A DNA stretch of 64,000 bases from Natrinema salaciae (lineage in GTDB: Archaea; Halobacteriota; Halobacteria; Halobacteriales; Natrialbaceae), in assembly GCF_900110865.1 (NCBI RefSeq), contig NZ_FOFD01000002.1, forward strand, positions 492,835-556,834, written 5' to 3'. The first letter of the stretch is position 1. Each line of letters starts with the position of its first letter. A program made the translations under genes and the position numbers. Below the pieces are notes generated by a model. The model made no database searches. It saw only the letters and a program-made list of their open reading frames with translations, and was not told the origin of the DNA. This document shows positions 44,642 to 53,060 of this stretch, piece by piece.

Positions 44642-45418
44642 TTAGTCCTCGTCGCCGTCGTACGCCGCGGCCTGCTCGAGACTCCGCTCGAGTTTGCGGC
44701 GGCGACTCGGCGCGAACAGTCCGGTTTCCTCGCAGTTCTCGTAGAGCCACGTGCCGAAGACGGGCGCGGCATCGTCGTCGACGCCGAACCAGTAGCCGCC
44801 CGAGGACGTTTCCGAGCGGTCGCCGAAGGGAGCGTCGATTGGACAGTCGGCGATCAGGTCCTGCGCGAGTTCGAGCAGGTCCTCGTCGTCGTGGACGAAG
44901 GAGATGCCGACGGTGCCGCTCGAGGACTTGAAGCAGATCGTGCCACAGCCCTCGAGCAGTCCGCGGAGCAGTTCTCGGTCGTACGCCGAAAACGCGCCGA
45001 AGCGGTAGTTGCCGCGGCCGTCGACGGGGAGTCCGAGCGCGCCGCTGCGCCCGAGGAGACCGCTCCCGGCGTCGCCGTCGCCCCCGTCGCCGTCGATCGA
45101 GAGCGTGTACTCGTCTTCCGTGCGCGTGATCGAGGTGTCGTGGGCGTAGTCCCGGGTGGCCGTCTCGTGCTCGAGGTCGCCGCCGGCGATCGCGGCGAGC
45201 ACGTCCGCGGACGCCTCGTCGGTGGTCACGACCTCGATGCGCGCACGGCTTCGCCGTGCGCCATCCGCGGTTCTCACGTCGTTCCGAACCGCGCCGTCGT
45301 CTGAAACGTCGCCGCTGCCGGCGACGTGGCCCCAGAAGTACGCCGTCGCGGGGTGGCCCGCGAGCGGGTCGGCCGGAACCTCGATCTCGATCTCGGTCGC
45401 GGCGTCCGCGTCGCTCAT
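44642..45418 (-). CDS. cobalamin-operon protein with degenerate LAGLIDADG motifs
   Basis: A protein of 258 residues from the ATG at 45418. Two copies of a LAGLIDADG-type helix are seen: FWGHVAGSG (about 28-36) and LRGLLEGCG (about 151-159). The usual catalytic Asp is Ser in the first and Cys in the second, so a nuclease is not expected. Strands between them (SRARIEVVTTDEAS, SGTVGISFVHDD) fit the same fold. It overlaps the ferredoxin gene by 4 bp and precedes cbiX. A non-nuclease role in cobalt or tetrapyrrole handling is inferred. Confidence 0.72.
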   Translation of the reverse strand: MSDADAATEIEIEVPADPLAGHPATAYFWGHVAGSGDVSDDGAVRNDVRTADGARRSRARIEVVTTDEASADVLAAIAGGDLEHETATRDYAHDTSITRTEDEYTLSIDGDGGDGDAGSGLLGRSGALGLPVDGRGNYRFGAFSAYDRELLRGLLEGCGTICFKSSSGTVGISFVHDDEDLLELAQDLIADCPIDAPFGDRSETSSGGYWFGVDDDAAPVFGTWLYENCEETGLFAPSRRRKLERSLEQAAAYDGDED

Positions 45419-45681
45419 TCGCCTACCTCCCGGACGACGATCGCGTCCGTCGGGCAGGCCGCCGCGGCCTGCCGGGCCTCGTCGATGCGGTCGTCGTCGA
45501 ACGTGGCGACGACGTGCGCTGCGGTGTCGGTGACCTCGCCCTCGCAATCGTAGACCGGATCCGCACCGGGGTCGACGGTCGCGAGACCGTCGTCACCTTC
45601 GACGAACCGCGGGTCACGGGTCAGGCAGGCGAAGATGCCGTCGCAGGCGTCTTTCTCGATCGTCACTTCGTATCGTGTCAT
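45415..45681 (-). CDS. small ferredoxin of the cobalamin operon
   Basis: A protein of 88 residues, [3Fe-4S]/[4Fe-4S] type. The cysteines occur as DACDGIFACLTRD, a middle YDCEGEV and the C-terminal AAACPTDAIVV. CP near the end is typical of the last cluster ligand, while the first motif has C-x5-C rather than CxxCxxC, so a three- or four-iron single cluster is likely. It probably donates electrons in ring contraction or a redox step of the pathway, and its frame overlaps the next gene. Confidence 0.8.
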   Translation of the reverse strand: MTRYEVTIEKDACDGIFACLTRDPRFVEGDDGLATVDPGADPVYDCEGEVTDTAAHVVATFDDDRIDEARQAAAACPTDAIVVREVGE

Positions 45682-45703
45682 TGTGGATCTGTTCTGGGTG
45701 GCC

Positions 45704-46735
45704 TCAGTAGTCGTATTTCGTCTCGTAGCCCCGCGGGGTCACCATCCGGTCGTCCCAGACGTAGGTGTCCTCGGTGCCGACGACGATCGTCGTCGTCATG
45801 TCGACGATCTCGCTCTCGCCGAGGGCCTCGAGGTCGGCGAGTTCGGTGATCATCACCTGCTCGTCCTCGCGACCGGCGCCGTGGACGATGCCGACCGGCG
45901 TGTCGGGGTCGCGGTGGGTGAGGAGGATCTCGCAGGCCTTCTCGAAGTTCTCCCGGCGCTTGCGGCTCCACGGGTTGTAGATCGTGATCGTGAAGTTCTC
46001 GCTGGCCACCGAGTGGAGGCGGGACTCGATCTCGGGCATCGGGACGAGGTGGTCCGACAGCGACACCGAGACGGTGTCGTTCACCAGCGGCGCACCCAGT
46101 CGGGCCGCACAGGACTGGGCGGCCGGCACGCCCGGTACCACGTCGAAGTCGACCATCGACGCCGTCGCGCCCTTGGACTCGAGGATCTCGAGGGCCAGCC
46201 CCGCGAGGGCGTAGACGTTGGGATCGCCGCTGCCGACGATCGCCACGTCGTTGCCCGCGAGCGCGCGGTCGATCGACTCCTCGGTCCGCGAGACCTCGCC
46301 ACACATCGGCGTATCGTAGATGTCGTCGGCCGCCTCGGTGATCTCGTCGGGAATCAGTTCGATGTAGGTCGTGTAGCCGACGATGTGGTCGGCCTCGAGC
46401 AGCGCCGTCTTCGCGCGGTCGGTCATCCCCTCCGGGTGGCCGGGACCGAGGCCGACGGCGCTCAGTTTGCCGGGCTCGGCGTCGAAGTCGTCGACGGTCG
46501 AGCCGACCTCTTTCTCGTTCGAACTGTCGTCGTCGGAACTCGAGGCCCCACAGCTACTCGAAGACGAGGAACTCGAGGACGCCCCACAGTTCGAACTCGA
46601 GTCGTCGGTGCTGCTCGATGCGCCGCAGCTGCTCGAGCTCTCGGTGCTCGCCTCGCTGGCACTACTCTCCGTGCTCGATGCGCCACAGTTGGAAGTCGAT
46701 TCGGCGTCGGCGTCCGCGTTAGTATCCGTACTCAT
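45704..46735 (-). CDS. cbiH: CbiH (precorrin-3B/cobalt-factor III C17-methyltransferase) with Ser/Cys-rich N-terminus
   Basis: A protein of 343 residues. The C-terminal 255 residues are a CbiH/CobJ tetrapyrrole methylase (AVGLGPGHPEGMTDRAKTAL, VGSGDPNVYALAGLALE, VVPGVPAAQSCAARLGAPL), which methylates C17 and contracts the ring. The N-terminal 75 residues are Ser-rich and hold four CGASS units with Cys17, Cys37, Cys50 and Cys62. Such a cytosolic Cys repeat could bind a metal cluster or cobalt. It lies 18 bp after the second cbiH and upstream of the ferredoxin. Confidence 0.92.
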   Translation of the reverse strand: MSTDTNADADAESTSNCGASSTESSASEASTESSSSCGASSSTDDSSSNCGASSSSSSSSSCGASSSDDDSSNEKEVGSTVDDFDAEPGKLSAVGLGPGHPEGMTDRAKTALLEADHIVGYTTYIELIPDEITEAADDIYDTPMCGEVSRTEESIDRALAGNDVAIVGSGDPNVYALAGLALEILESKGATASMVDFDVVPGVPAAQSCAARLGAPLVNDTVSVSLSDHLVPMPEIESRLHSVASENFTITIYNPWSRKRRENFEKACEILLTHRDPDTPVGIVHGAGREDEQVMITELADLEALGESEIVDMTTTIVVGTEDTYVWDDRMVTPRGYETKYDY

Positions 46736-46753
46736 GATTGTGTGGTATCGGTT

Positions 46754-47653
46754 TCAGAAGTCGTCGACGTCACGCCCGCCGCGCGGGGTGACGAGGTACG
46801 TTCGATCGTCGTTGCTCCAGGTTTCGGTCTCGTGGTTGCCGATGATCAGCGAGGTTCCCATCCCGGAGACCTTGTCGTCGTGGTCGGCGGCCTCGCCGAG
46901 CGTCGTAATGTGTTGGCTCTCGCCGTTTCGGCCGGCGTCCGCGCGGCCCGCGTCGTTGACGATGGCCACGTAGGCGTCGTCGGTCCGCTCCTCGCGGACG
47001 ATCTCGACCGCTTTCTCGTAGTTTCGCCAGCAGTTGTAGAGGACGATCACGAAGTCGCTGATCGCCGCTGCGCGCAGCTTCTCCTCGATCTCGTCCCAGC
47101 CGCGCCACTTGTCCGACAGCGAGACCGTACAGAAGTCGTTGCACAGCGGCGCGCCGACGTTCGCCGAGCCGCCGAGCGCCGCGGTCAGGCCGGGGACGAT
47201 CTCGATCGGGATATCCGTCGCGTCGTCCTCCGCTGCCATCTTGAAGACGAGGTCGGATTTGCCGTAGACCGACGGATCGCCGCCGGAGACGTGGGCCACG
47301 TCTTTCCCCTCGCGGACGTGGTCGAACGCCGCGCGCGCGAGTTCGATCTGGCGACCCATCGTCGAGCGGACGATTTCCTGCTCGAAGCCGTCCTCTCGGT
47401 CGCCTTCGGCTCGCGCTGCGGTGTCGTCCTCCCGGACCGCGATGCCGTCCTCGTCCGTCTCCGCCTCCGACAGCAGGGTGCCGTCGTCGCGCAGGAACTC
47501 CTGATAGAGGCTCGAGGCGATGACCACGTCCGCGGTCTCGATGACCTCCTTGGCCCGCTTGGTCATGTGGTCGGGCAGGCCGGGGCCGATACCGACGACG
47601 TAGAGGGTGCCATCGGTTTCCCGGTCATCCTGGTGTGCAGCGGTTTCCGTCAC
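46754..47653 (-). CDS. cbiH: CbiH-type C17-methyltransferase (second copy)
   Basis: A protein of 299 residues of the same tetrapyrrole methylase family (VVGIGPGLPDHMTKRAKEV, VSGGDPSVYGKSDLVFKM, IVPGLTAALGGSANVGAPL). It lacks the Cys-rich N-terminus of the other copy. An insertion of about 60 acidic residues (around 70-115, EDGIAVREDDTAARAEGD) separates the first two motifs. It is the first gene of the seven-gene unit ending in the beta-propeller, and its upstream region carries the shared cobalamin element (47731-47768). The two CbiH proteins may act on different intermediates. Confidence 0.9.
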   Translation of the reverse strand: MTETAAHQDDRETDGTLYVVGIGPGLPDHMTKRAKEVIETADVVIASSLYQEFLRDDGTLLSEAETDEDGIAVREDDTAARAEGDREDGFEQEIVRSTMGRQIELARAAFDHVREGKDVAHVSGGDPSVYGKSDLVFKMAAEDDATDIPIEIVPGLTAALGGSANVGAPLCNDFCTVSLSDKWRGWDEIEEKLRAAAISDFVIVLYNCWRNYEKAVEIVREERTDDAYVAIVNDAGRADAGRNGESQHITTLGEAADHDDKVSGMGTSLIIGNHETETWSNDDRTYLVTPRGGRDVDDF

Positions 47654-47730
47654 GGTTCGAACTCCGTCCGACGGTGCCGTTTCCGGCGTCGATGGTCCAT
47701 CCGATTCATATCTCTTCGGGACGTAACGGA

Positions 47731-47768
47731 GCCTAATAACAATTTATATTGCGTTAGGACAACTACGG
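47731..47768 (-). promoter_or_regulatory. shared cobalamin promoter element, cbiH operon
   Basis: Minus strand 47768-47749 reads CCGTAGTTGTCCTAACGCAA, followed by a TATA-like AATATAAATTG and TTGTTATTAGG (47731-47741). The same layout precedes cbiT. The distance to the ATG (about 80-95 bases) implies a leader of roughly 50-65 bases. Confidence 0.55.
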
Positions 47769-47981
47769 TTTATTACCGCGTATTTTGGCGTGAGACCGAC
47801 GAGAACGATTTCTTCCGATCACCGGGTGGCGCTCATGCTTGACGGTCGCTGGCAGGGGAGAGTGCGTTCTCAGGGGGTGATCAGTGACAGAAACGAACGC
47901 GCGGCGACCCGAACGACGGAACGCCCCCCTCGAGTACCATTCTATCGTCGTTCGGAGGATCGAAACAGCAAGCGCGCGCTC

Positions 47982-50069
47982 TCACTGGGTCCGCTGTCCG
48001 TTGGGAACGGGCCGTGAGAGATCGTCGAACTCCTCAGTCCGGAACGAAAGCCGTGCCCCACCAGCCACACTCGTGTCGATCGAGACGGTCCAGCCATGTG
48101 CCTCCGCGATCTGCGAGACGATCGACAGACCAAAGCCCGTCCCCGTTTCGGCGGTCGTATATCCCGCCTCGAGGACGTCATCCCGTTGATTGTCGGGAAT
48201 CCCGGGTCCATCGTCGGCGATAAAAAACGACTTGTCGGTCGTACCGATCGTGACGGTCACGTCGGCGCCAGCGTGTTCGATCGCGTTTCGGAAACAGTTC
48301 TCGAACAACCGGAGCAACCGATCGCGATCGGCCGCGATCGTGGTATTCGAGTCAACTACCAGGGTAGCGTCGGGTGTTTCCACGTGCTTCCAGGCCTCCC
48401 TAGCAATCGACGCGAGACCGACGTGCTCGGTTTCACCGATCGATTTTTCCTGCTGAGCCAGTGTCAGCACGTCCTCGATGATCGACTCCATTCGCTCGTG
48501 GGACTGTTCTATCGCCTCGAGAGAGTCCATATCTCCAGTGTCCTTGGCGAGTTGGAGGTGTCCCTGTGCGACAGTGAGTGGATTGCGGAGATCGTGCGAG
48601 ACGATGTTCGCGAACTGTTCGAGTCGGTCGTTCGTGCGTTCGAGGTCGCGCTCCCGTTCCGTCCGTGCAGTGATGTCCCGGGCGTTGACGACGACTCCCT
48701 TGACGTAGGGGTTCTCGAGGAGGTTGCGAGCAACACCTTCCATCGTTCGCCAGGAGCCGTCGATATGGCGCAACCGATATTCGAACCGAACGGTCTCTGC
48801 TGGATTCATCACTACCTCGTCGAATCGCTCGGCTACTGATTCGATGTCTTCGGGGTGGATGTGGTCCATGGTGTTCTCACCGATGATCTCGTCCGCAGGG
48901 ACGCCAATGATCGACTTGGCCGACGGGCTCACGTACGTGAGATCACCTTCCTCGTCGAGGACGACGGTGAGGTCGGACGAGTGTTCGATCAGTGTCTGGT
49001 ATCGCTTCTGGACCCGTCGCCGATTGGTGATGTCACGGAGGATCACCAACTGTCCGAGTGGATGGTCGTGTTCGGGCCTCGTAAGGTCGGTGCGATGAGC
49101 GATGAGGAATCGAGGGTCATCGCTGGCCGTTTCGACAGTCAATTCGTGCTCGGTCCTGGTCGCGTGGTCGTCGCCATCGAGAACCCCCTCGTCGTTCGGA
49201 AACAGTGCGTCGAGGTGGTTACCGACGATGTCACTGGCAGTTCGATCGAGGAGCGCCTGACCGGCGTCATTGACGTCGACGATTCGGCCACTGGGATCGG
49301 TCACCAGATAACCGTCTCGCATGTTATCGACGACGGTATCTCGAGCGACGGGAACGATGTCGAGGAACCGAAAGCGGAACAGGGCGTATCCGAACAGGGC
49401 CCCCTTAATCGGAAAGGCGAGCGTAATCAGTGGAGGCGAGAATTCGAACAGTAGCTCGACGACGAACCACACGATCAAAGAGGTGATCAAAACGAGCATA
49501 CCACCTGCTACGGCGATAGCCTGTCGACGGTACAGTCGTTGGGAGGTGAGTGCCAGTTTCAACAAAAGCGTGCTTCCGATCAGAACCAGTACAGCCCCGT
49601 ACAGCATCGGCACGTAGAACGCTGTCGTAAATTCCCGGTACAAGAACAGCGCGCCGCCATATTCAACGACTGACGATGCACTCCACATGAGTCCGTGATA
49701 CCAGTTCGTTACCGCGAGAATGATACTCGCCACAGGAACGACCAGCAACAGTGTAACGTACCGGCGAGTGACGAACCGTTCGTGTCCGGCAAAGAGGAGT
49801 GTGAACACGATGAACAGAACCGGGGTGAGCGCTCCAACAATCCGACCGATGCCCAACACAGTTTTCAGCCATTGATCGGTAATCGAATACTCGAGTGCGA
49901 CACAGAGGACCCAAATCGTCGCAATCGCTTCCATCGTCGTGAACGCGAGGACGGGATCATTGAAGCCGTGTTTCCGACCCTGTTGGAACGCATACACTGT
50001 AATGATAGCCGAGATGATAGTTGCGAGATAATATGGGAGAGCAAATGGCGTAAATTGGACAGGTATCAT
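47982..50069 (-). CDS. histidine kinase with 7-helix sensor and two PAS domains
   Basis: A protein of 695 residues from the ATG at 50069 (a TTG two codons upstream is less likely). Seven membrane helices (about 10-230, the 7TM histidine-kinase sensor type) are followed by two PAS domains (about 240-365 and 380-500), HisKA with phospho-acceptor His492 (VSHDLRNP) and HATPase motifs: N-box FENCFRNAIEH, DDGPGIPD and GTGFGLSIV. The lower GC and less acidic codon use than the flanking cobalamin genes suggest acquisition. It interrupts the cobalamin region, and no response regulator is adjacent. The palindrome at 50113-50130 lies just upstream of its TATA. Confidence 0.9.
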   Translation of the reverse strand: MIPVQFTPFALPYYLATIISAIITVYAFQQGRKHGFNDPVLAFTTMEAIATIWVLCVALEYSITDQWLKTVLGIGRIVGALTPVLFIVFTLLFAGHERFVTRRYVTLLLVVPVASIILAVTNWYHGLMWSASSVVEYGGALFLYREFTTAFYVPMLYGAVLVLIGSTLLLKLALTSQRLYRRQAIAVAGGMLVLITSLIVWFVVELLFEFSPPLITLAFPIKGALFGYALFRFRFLDIVPVARDTVVDNMRDGYLVTDPSGRIVDVNDAGQALLDRTASDIVGNHLDALFPNDEGVLDGDDHATRTEHELTVETASDDPRFLIAHRTDLTRPEHDHPLGQLVILRDITNRRRVQKRYQTLIEHSSDLTVVLDEEGDLTYVSPSAKSIIGVPADEIIGENTMDHIHPEDIESVAERFDEVVMNPAETVRFEYRLRHIDGSWRTMEGVARNLLENPYVKGVVVNARDITARTERERDLERTNDRLEQFANIVSHDLRNPLTVAQGHLQLAKDTGDMDSLEAIEQSHERMESIIEDVLTLAQQEKSIGETEHVGLASIAREAWKHVETPDATLVVDSNTTIAADRDRLLRLFENCFRNAIEHAGADVTVTIGTTDKSFFIADDGPGIPDNQRDDVLEAGYTTAETGTGFGLSIVSQIAEAHGWTVSIDTSVAGGARLSFRTEEFDDLSRPVPNGQRTQ

Positions 50070-50112
50070 CGGCAATCGCTACGTTCTCGAGAGTACGCTC
50101 ATTTAACGATAA

Positions 50113-50130
50113 AGCTAGTGGCCACTAGCT
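50113..50130. promoter_or_regulatory. 18-bp perfect palindrome upstream of the histidine kinase
   Basis: AGCTAGTGGCCACTAGCT is its own reverse complement. It lies 44-61 bases upstream of the kinase ATG, directly against the TATA-like TTTATCGTTAAAT (50100-50112), the site expected for an operator. Confidence 0.6.
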
Positions 50131-50229
50131 ATCAAGACATCACAACTCGAGCAATCCGACGAGAGACCAGAACGAACGCGATGAATTATAAATTCCCCAT
50201 CATGTCGGAACAGCGACCCGTCCCTTCGA

Positions 50230-51228
50230 TTACCGTCCGATCGCCACCGTCACCTCGTTTTCGTAACTGATCTTCTCGAGGAGTAGTTCCTGTTCGGCAC
50301 CGCCCGCGATTGCGGAGGCTTCAGAGACCCCGGGCCAGCCGATCAGCTCCTTCGATTTGGAGGGCGTCGGCCCCTCGTGTGCGAGCAGGGTTTCCTTGTC
50401 GAACGCGACCACGCCGAGGTCGAGTTCCTGGGCGGCCGCGAGCAGTCCCTCCTCGTCTTCCTTCCGGGTCGCGGTGCCGACGAACTCCACGTCCTCGAAG
50501 TCGTACTCCGTTTGCTCGAGGGCTTCCTCCCAGGCCTCGAGGAACGCGTCCTTGCTCGCACCGGAGACGCTGCCGGTGCCGAGGACGACGCCGTCGTCCT
50601 TGTTGCGTTTGAGAACCGTCACGTCGTCGCCGACGAGGACGGCGTTCGGCCCGTCGAGTCGGGCCACGGGACCGAGGGTCTCGTCGAGGACGGCGAGGTT
50701 CGTCTTGACCGTCGAGTCGCCGTTGACGACGTGGGTGTCCATCGCCTTCGCACGGGACTCGACGCCCTGCTTGCCCGCGGCCTCGCTCGCGGTGGTCATC
50801 GCCGGCACGGCACCCATCGTCGCGAGGTCCTGTGCGACCTGGTTCGCGCCGTGGTGGCCGCCCGTGATCGGGATGGCCCAGGTGAGTTCCTCGTCGACGA
50901 CGCAGATCGCGGGGTCCTCCCACTTGTCGTCGAGCAAGTGGGCCGTCTTCCGCATCGCGATCCCCGAGGCCATCAGGCCGATGAAGCAGTCGTACTCGCC
51001 CCAGTGCTCCTCGAAGACGTCGCCATGGTACTCGATGATGTCGATCGCCTCGTAGCGATCACCGATCTCCGATTTGATCTCCTCGGCGGTGTCCATCTTC
51101 CGGCCGAAGGAGATGATCGCGATCTCCTCGGCGACTTCGCCGTCCGAATCCGGCGTAGAACAGTGTCCGCCGTCGGAATTCGATCCCGAATCGTCCGTCG
51201 TATCCGCGTTCTCAGTTCCTGAACTCAT
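50230..51228 (-). CDS. cbiG: CbiG, cobalt-precorrin-5A hydrolase
   Basis: A protein of 332 residues from the ATG at 51228, 39 bp after an upstream Met that looks non-coding. A polar Ser/Asp tail (about 1-30) is followed by the CbiG N-domain (IAIISFGRKM, DCFIGLMASGIAMRK), the central PITGGHHGANQVAQ part, and the C-terminal CbiG/CobE domain (VVLGTGSVSGASK, VAFDKETLLAH). It opens the delta-lactone of the ring after C11 methylation. It is the last gene of the cbiT-cbiL-cbiF-cbiG unit, 120 bp after cbiF. Confidence 0.92.
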   Translation of the reverse strand: MSSGTENADTTDDSGSNSDGGHCSTPDSDGEVAEEIAIISFGRKMDTAEEIKSEIGDRYEAIDIIEYHGDVFEEHWGEYDCFIGLMASGIAMRKTAHLLDDKWEDPAICVVDEELTWAIPITGGHHGANQVAQDLATMGAVPAMTTASEAAGKQGVESRAKAMDTHVVNGDSTVKTNLAVLDETLGPVARLDGPNAVLVGDDVTVLKRNKDDGVVLGTGSVSGASKDAFLEAWEEALEQTEYDFEDVEFVGTATRKEDEEGLLAAAQELDLGVVAFDKETLLAHEGPTPSKSKELIGWPGVSEASAIAGGAEQELLLEKISYENEVTVAIGR

Positions 51229-51348
51229 TGTTTGATGTCTCTCGTACCGACATTGGCCTGTCCACACTCTACGAACCCGTCCAGACCACCGACCGGTCGA
51301 GCGAGGCAGGGGCTTTCATCGCGGTTGCGGTAGTGACTCCGAGTCATC

Positions 51349-52245
51349 TCAGTCGTCACCCGCCTCCGTCTCGCTGGACTCTCCCGACGATCCTCGATTC
51401 GCCCAGTCCCCGTAGAGGAACGAGCGCTCGTAGCCCGCGCCGGTCACGGCGTCGCCGATGACGACCAGCGCCGAGGCGCGGTAGCCGGCCTCCTCGACCT
51501 TGTCCGCGATGTCGCCGATCGAGCCGACGATCACGTCCTCGTCCGGCCACGAGGCGTGGTAGATCACCGCGACCGGCGTGTCGGGGTCGTGGTCGTCCTC
51601 GAGCAGCCGATCCATCGTATCCCGGACCGCGTGGGTTCCGAGGTAGATGCAGGTCGTCACGTCGCCCATCTCCACGAAGTCGGAGATGTGGTCCTCCTCC
51701 GGCGTCAGGGTCTTGCCCTGGGGTCGGGTGAACGCGACGTGGTTCGAGACCTCGTTGAGCGTCAGTTGCGTCCGCAGCGTCGCGCTCGCCGCGAACGCCG
51801 ACGTGACGCCCGGTACGAAGTAGGTCGGCACGCCCTCGTGTTCCAGTGCGTCCATCTGCTCGATCGCGGCCCCGTAGATGGCCGGATCGCCGCTGTGGAG
51901 CCGGACCACGTCGTCGCCGTCCTCGTAGGCGTCCCGCATCAGGGGGATCAGCTCCTCGAGGTCCTTCCCGACCGAGTTGACGAGGTCCGCGTGGCCGCAG
52001 TACTCGTCGAGGAGTTCGCTGTTGACCAGCGATCCCGCGTGAACCACGAGGTCGGCCGCCTCGAGCAGTTCCGCCCCGGCGACGGTCAGCAGTCGCGGGT
52101 TGCCGGGACCGGCACCGACGAAGGGGACCCCCTCCTGCTCGTCGCCGGCGCTGTGCTCGAAGATCCGGTCGTCCAGTTCCTCGCGGCGGCGCTCGCCGCG
52201 CGAGTCGATCGCCTCCTGCGGATCGGTCGGCGTCTCGTCGCTCAT
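51349..52245 (-). CDS. cbiF: CbiF, precorrin-4/cobalt-factor IV C11-methyltransferase
   Basis: A protein of 298 residues. The tetrapyrrole methylase motifs are complete: VPFVGAGPGNPRLLTVAGAE, VRLHSGDPAIYGAAIEQMDA and VPGVTSAFAASATLRTQLTL. The CbiF group has LTLNEVSNHVAFTRPQGKT. It methylates C11 after ring contraction. The N-terminal 35 residues are an acidic, charged extension. It overlaps cbiL by 4 bp. Confidence 0.93.
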   Translation of the reverse strand: MSDETPTDPQEAIDSRGERRREELDDRIFEHSAGDEQEGVPFVGAGPGNPRLLTVAGAELLEAADLVVHAGSLVNSELLDEYCGHADLVNSVGKDLEELIPLMRDAYEDGDDVVRLHSGDPAIYGAAIEQMDALEHEGVPTYFVPGVTSAFAASATLRTQLTLNEVSNHVAFTRPQGKTLTPEEDHISDFVEMGDVTTCIYLGTHAVRDTMDRLLEDDHDPDTPVAVIYHASWPDEDVIVGSIGDIADKVEEAGYRASALVVIGDAVTGAGYERSFLYGDWANRGSSGESSETEAGDD

Positions 52246-53060
52246 CGGTGGCCTCCGCAGTCGCCGCCCTCACAGCCCTCGGCGCGCTCGGCGCGTTCGA
52301 GGCCGACCAGCGTCCCGCCGTCGGTGACCGGCTCACCGCTCGTCGCCTCGTCCTCGCTCGAGGAGTCGGCGTCGTCGGTCTCGAAGGCGGCGGTCGCTTG
52401 CTCGACCTCGAGTGTTTCTTTCTCGGCGTAGGCGAGCGTGTAGTAGTCGCGCTCGTCGATGTCCGCGGGGTCGTCGGTGACGATCGTCTCGCCCTGTTCC
52501 ATGAACAGCCGGCGGCCGTAGGTCACGTCGTAGCCGGCCTCGACGAGGCCCTCGTGGGTCGCCGGCGCGTCGGTGACCTTGAAGAGGATCATCCGGTCCG
52601 GCCCGGTCGGGCTGTGGCCCGACGCGGCCTCTCGCAGCGAGAGGCCCGCACCGGCTTCGATCTCGACGCCCATCGCCGTCGCGAACGCGGTAACGGCGCT
52701 GACGCCGGGAACGATCTCGAGGTCGACGTCGGCGTGAAAGGCGTCGATCGTCCGGCGCAAGTGACCGAAAGTCGAGTAGACGTTCGGGTCGCCCAGCGTC
52801 ACGAAGGCGACGTCGCCGTCGCGTGCGTTGGGGGCGATCTCAGCCGCGGCCTCCTTCCACGCCGCTCGCAGCTTCTGTTCGTCTCTGGTCATCGGGAAGT
52901 CGAGGTCCCCGATCTTCGACTCGTCGACGTGCTCGAGCGCGACCGTTCTGGACAGCCGGCCGGGCGAGTAGACCACGTCGGCACTCTCGAGGACCGCCTT
53001 GCCACGGACGGTCACGAGATCGGCTTCGCCGGGTCCGAGTCCGACGCCGTAGAGGGTCAC
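52242..53060 (-). CDS. cbiL: CbiL, precorrin-2/cobalt-factor II C20-methyltransferase
   Basis: A protein of 272 residues. It begins MTLYGVGLGPGEADLVTVRG, with VTLGDPNVYSTFGHLRRTID and VPGVSAVTAFATAMGVEIE. These are CbiL/CobI features; it adds the methyl group at C20. An acidic tail of about 40 residues with EGCEGGDCGGHR ends the protein and has two Cys and a terminal His that could bind metal. It overlaps cbiF and cbiT by 4 bp each. Confidence 0.93.
   Translation of the reverse strand: MTLYGVGLGPGEADLVTVRGKAVLESADVVYSPGRLSRTVALEHVDESKIGDLDFPMTRDEQKLRAAWKEAAAEIAPNARDGDVAFVTLGDPNVYSTFGHLRRTIDAFHADVDLEIVPGVSAVTAFATAMGVEIEAGAGLSLREAASGHSPTGPDRMILFKVTDAPATHEGLVEAGYDVTYGRRLFMEQGETIVTDDPADIDERDYYTLAYAEKETLEVEQATAAFETDDADSSSEDEATSGEPVTDGGTLVGLERAERAEGCEGGDCGGHR

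Noticed and set aside
47654-47981. GGTTCGAACTCCG near 47655 as a T-arm of a tRNA
   Set aside because: The flanks do not form stems, and the sequence is the upstream edge of the cbiH start.
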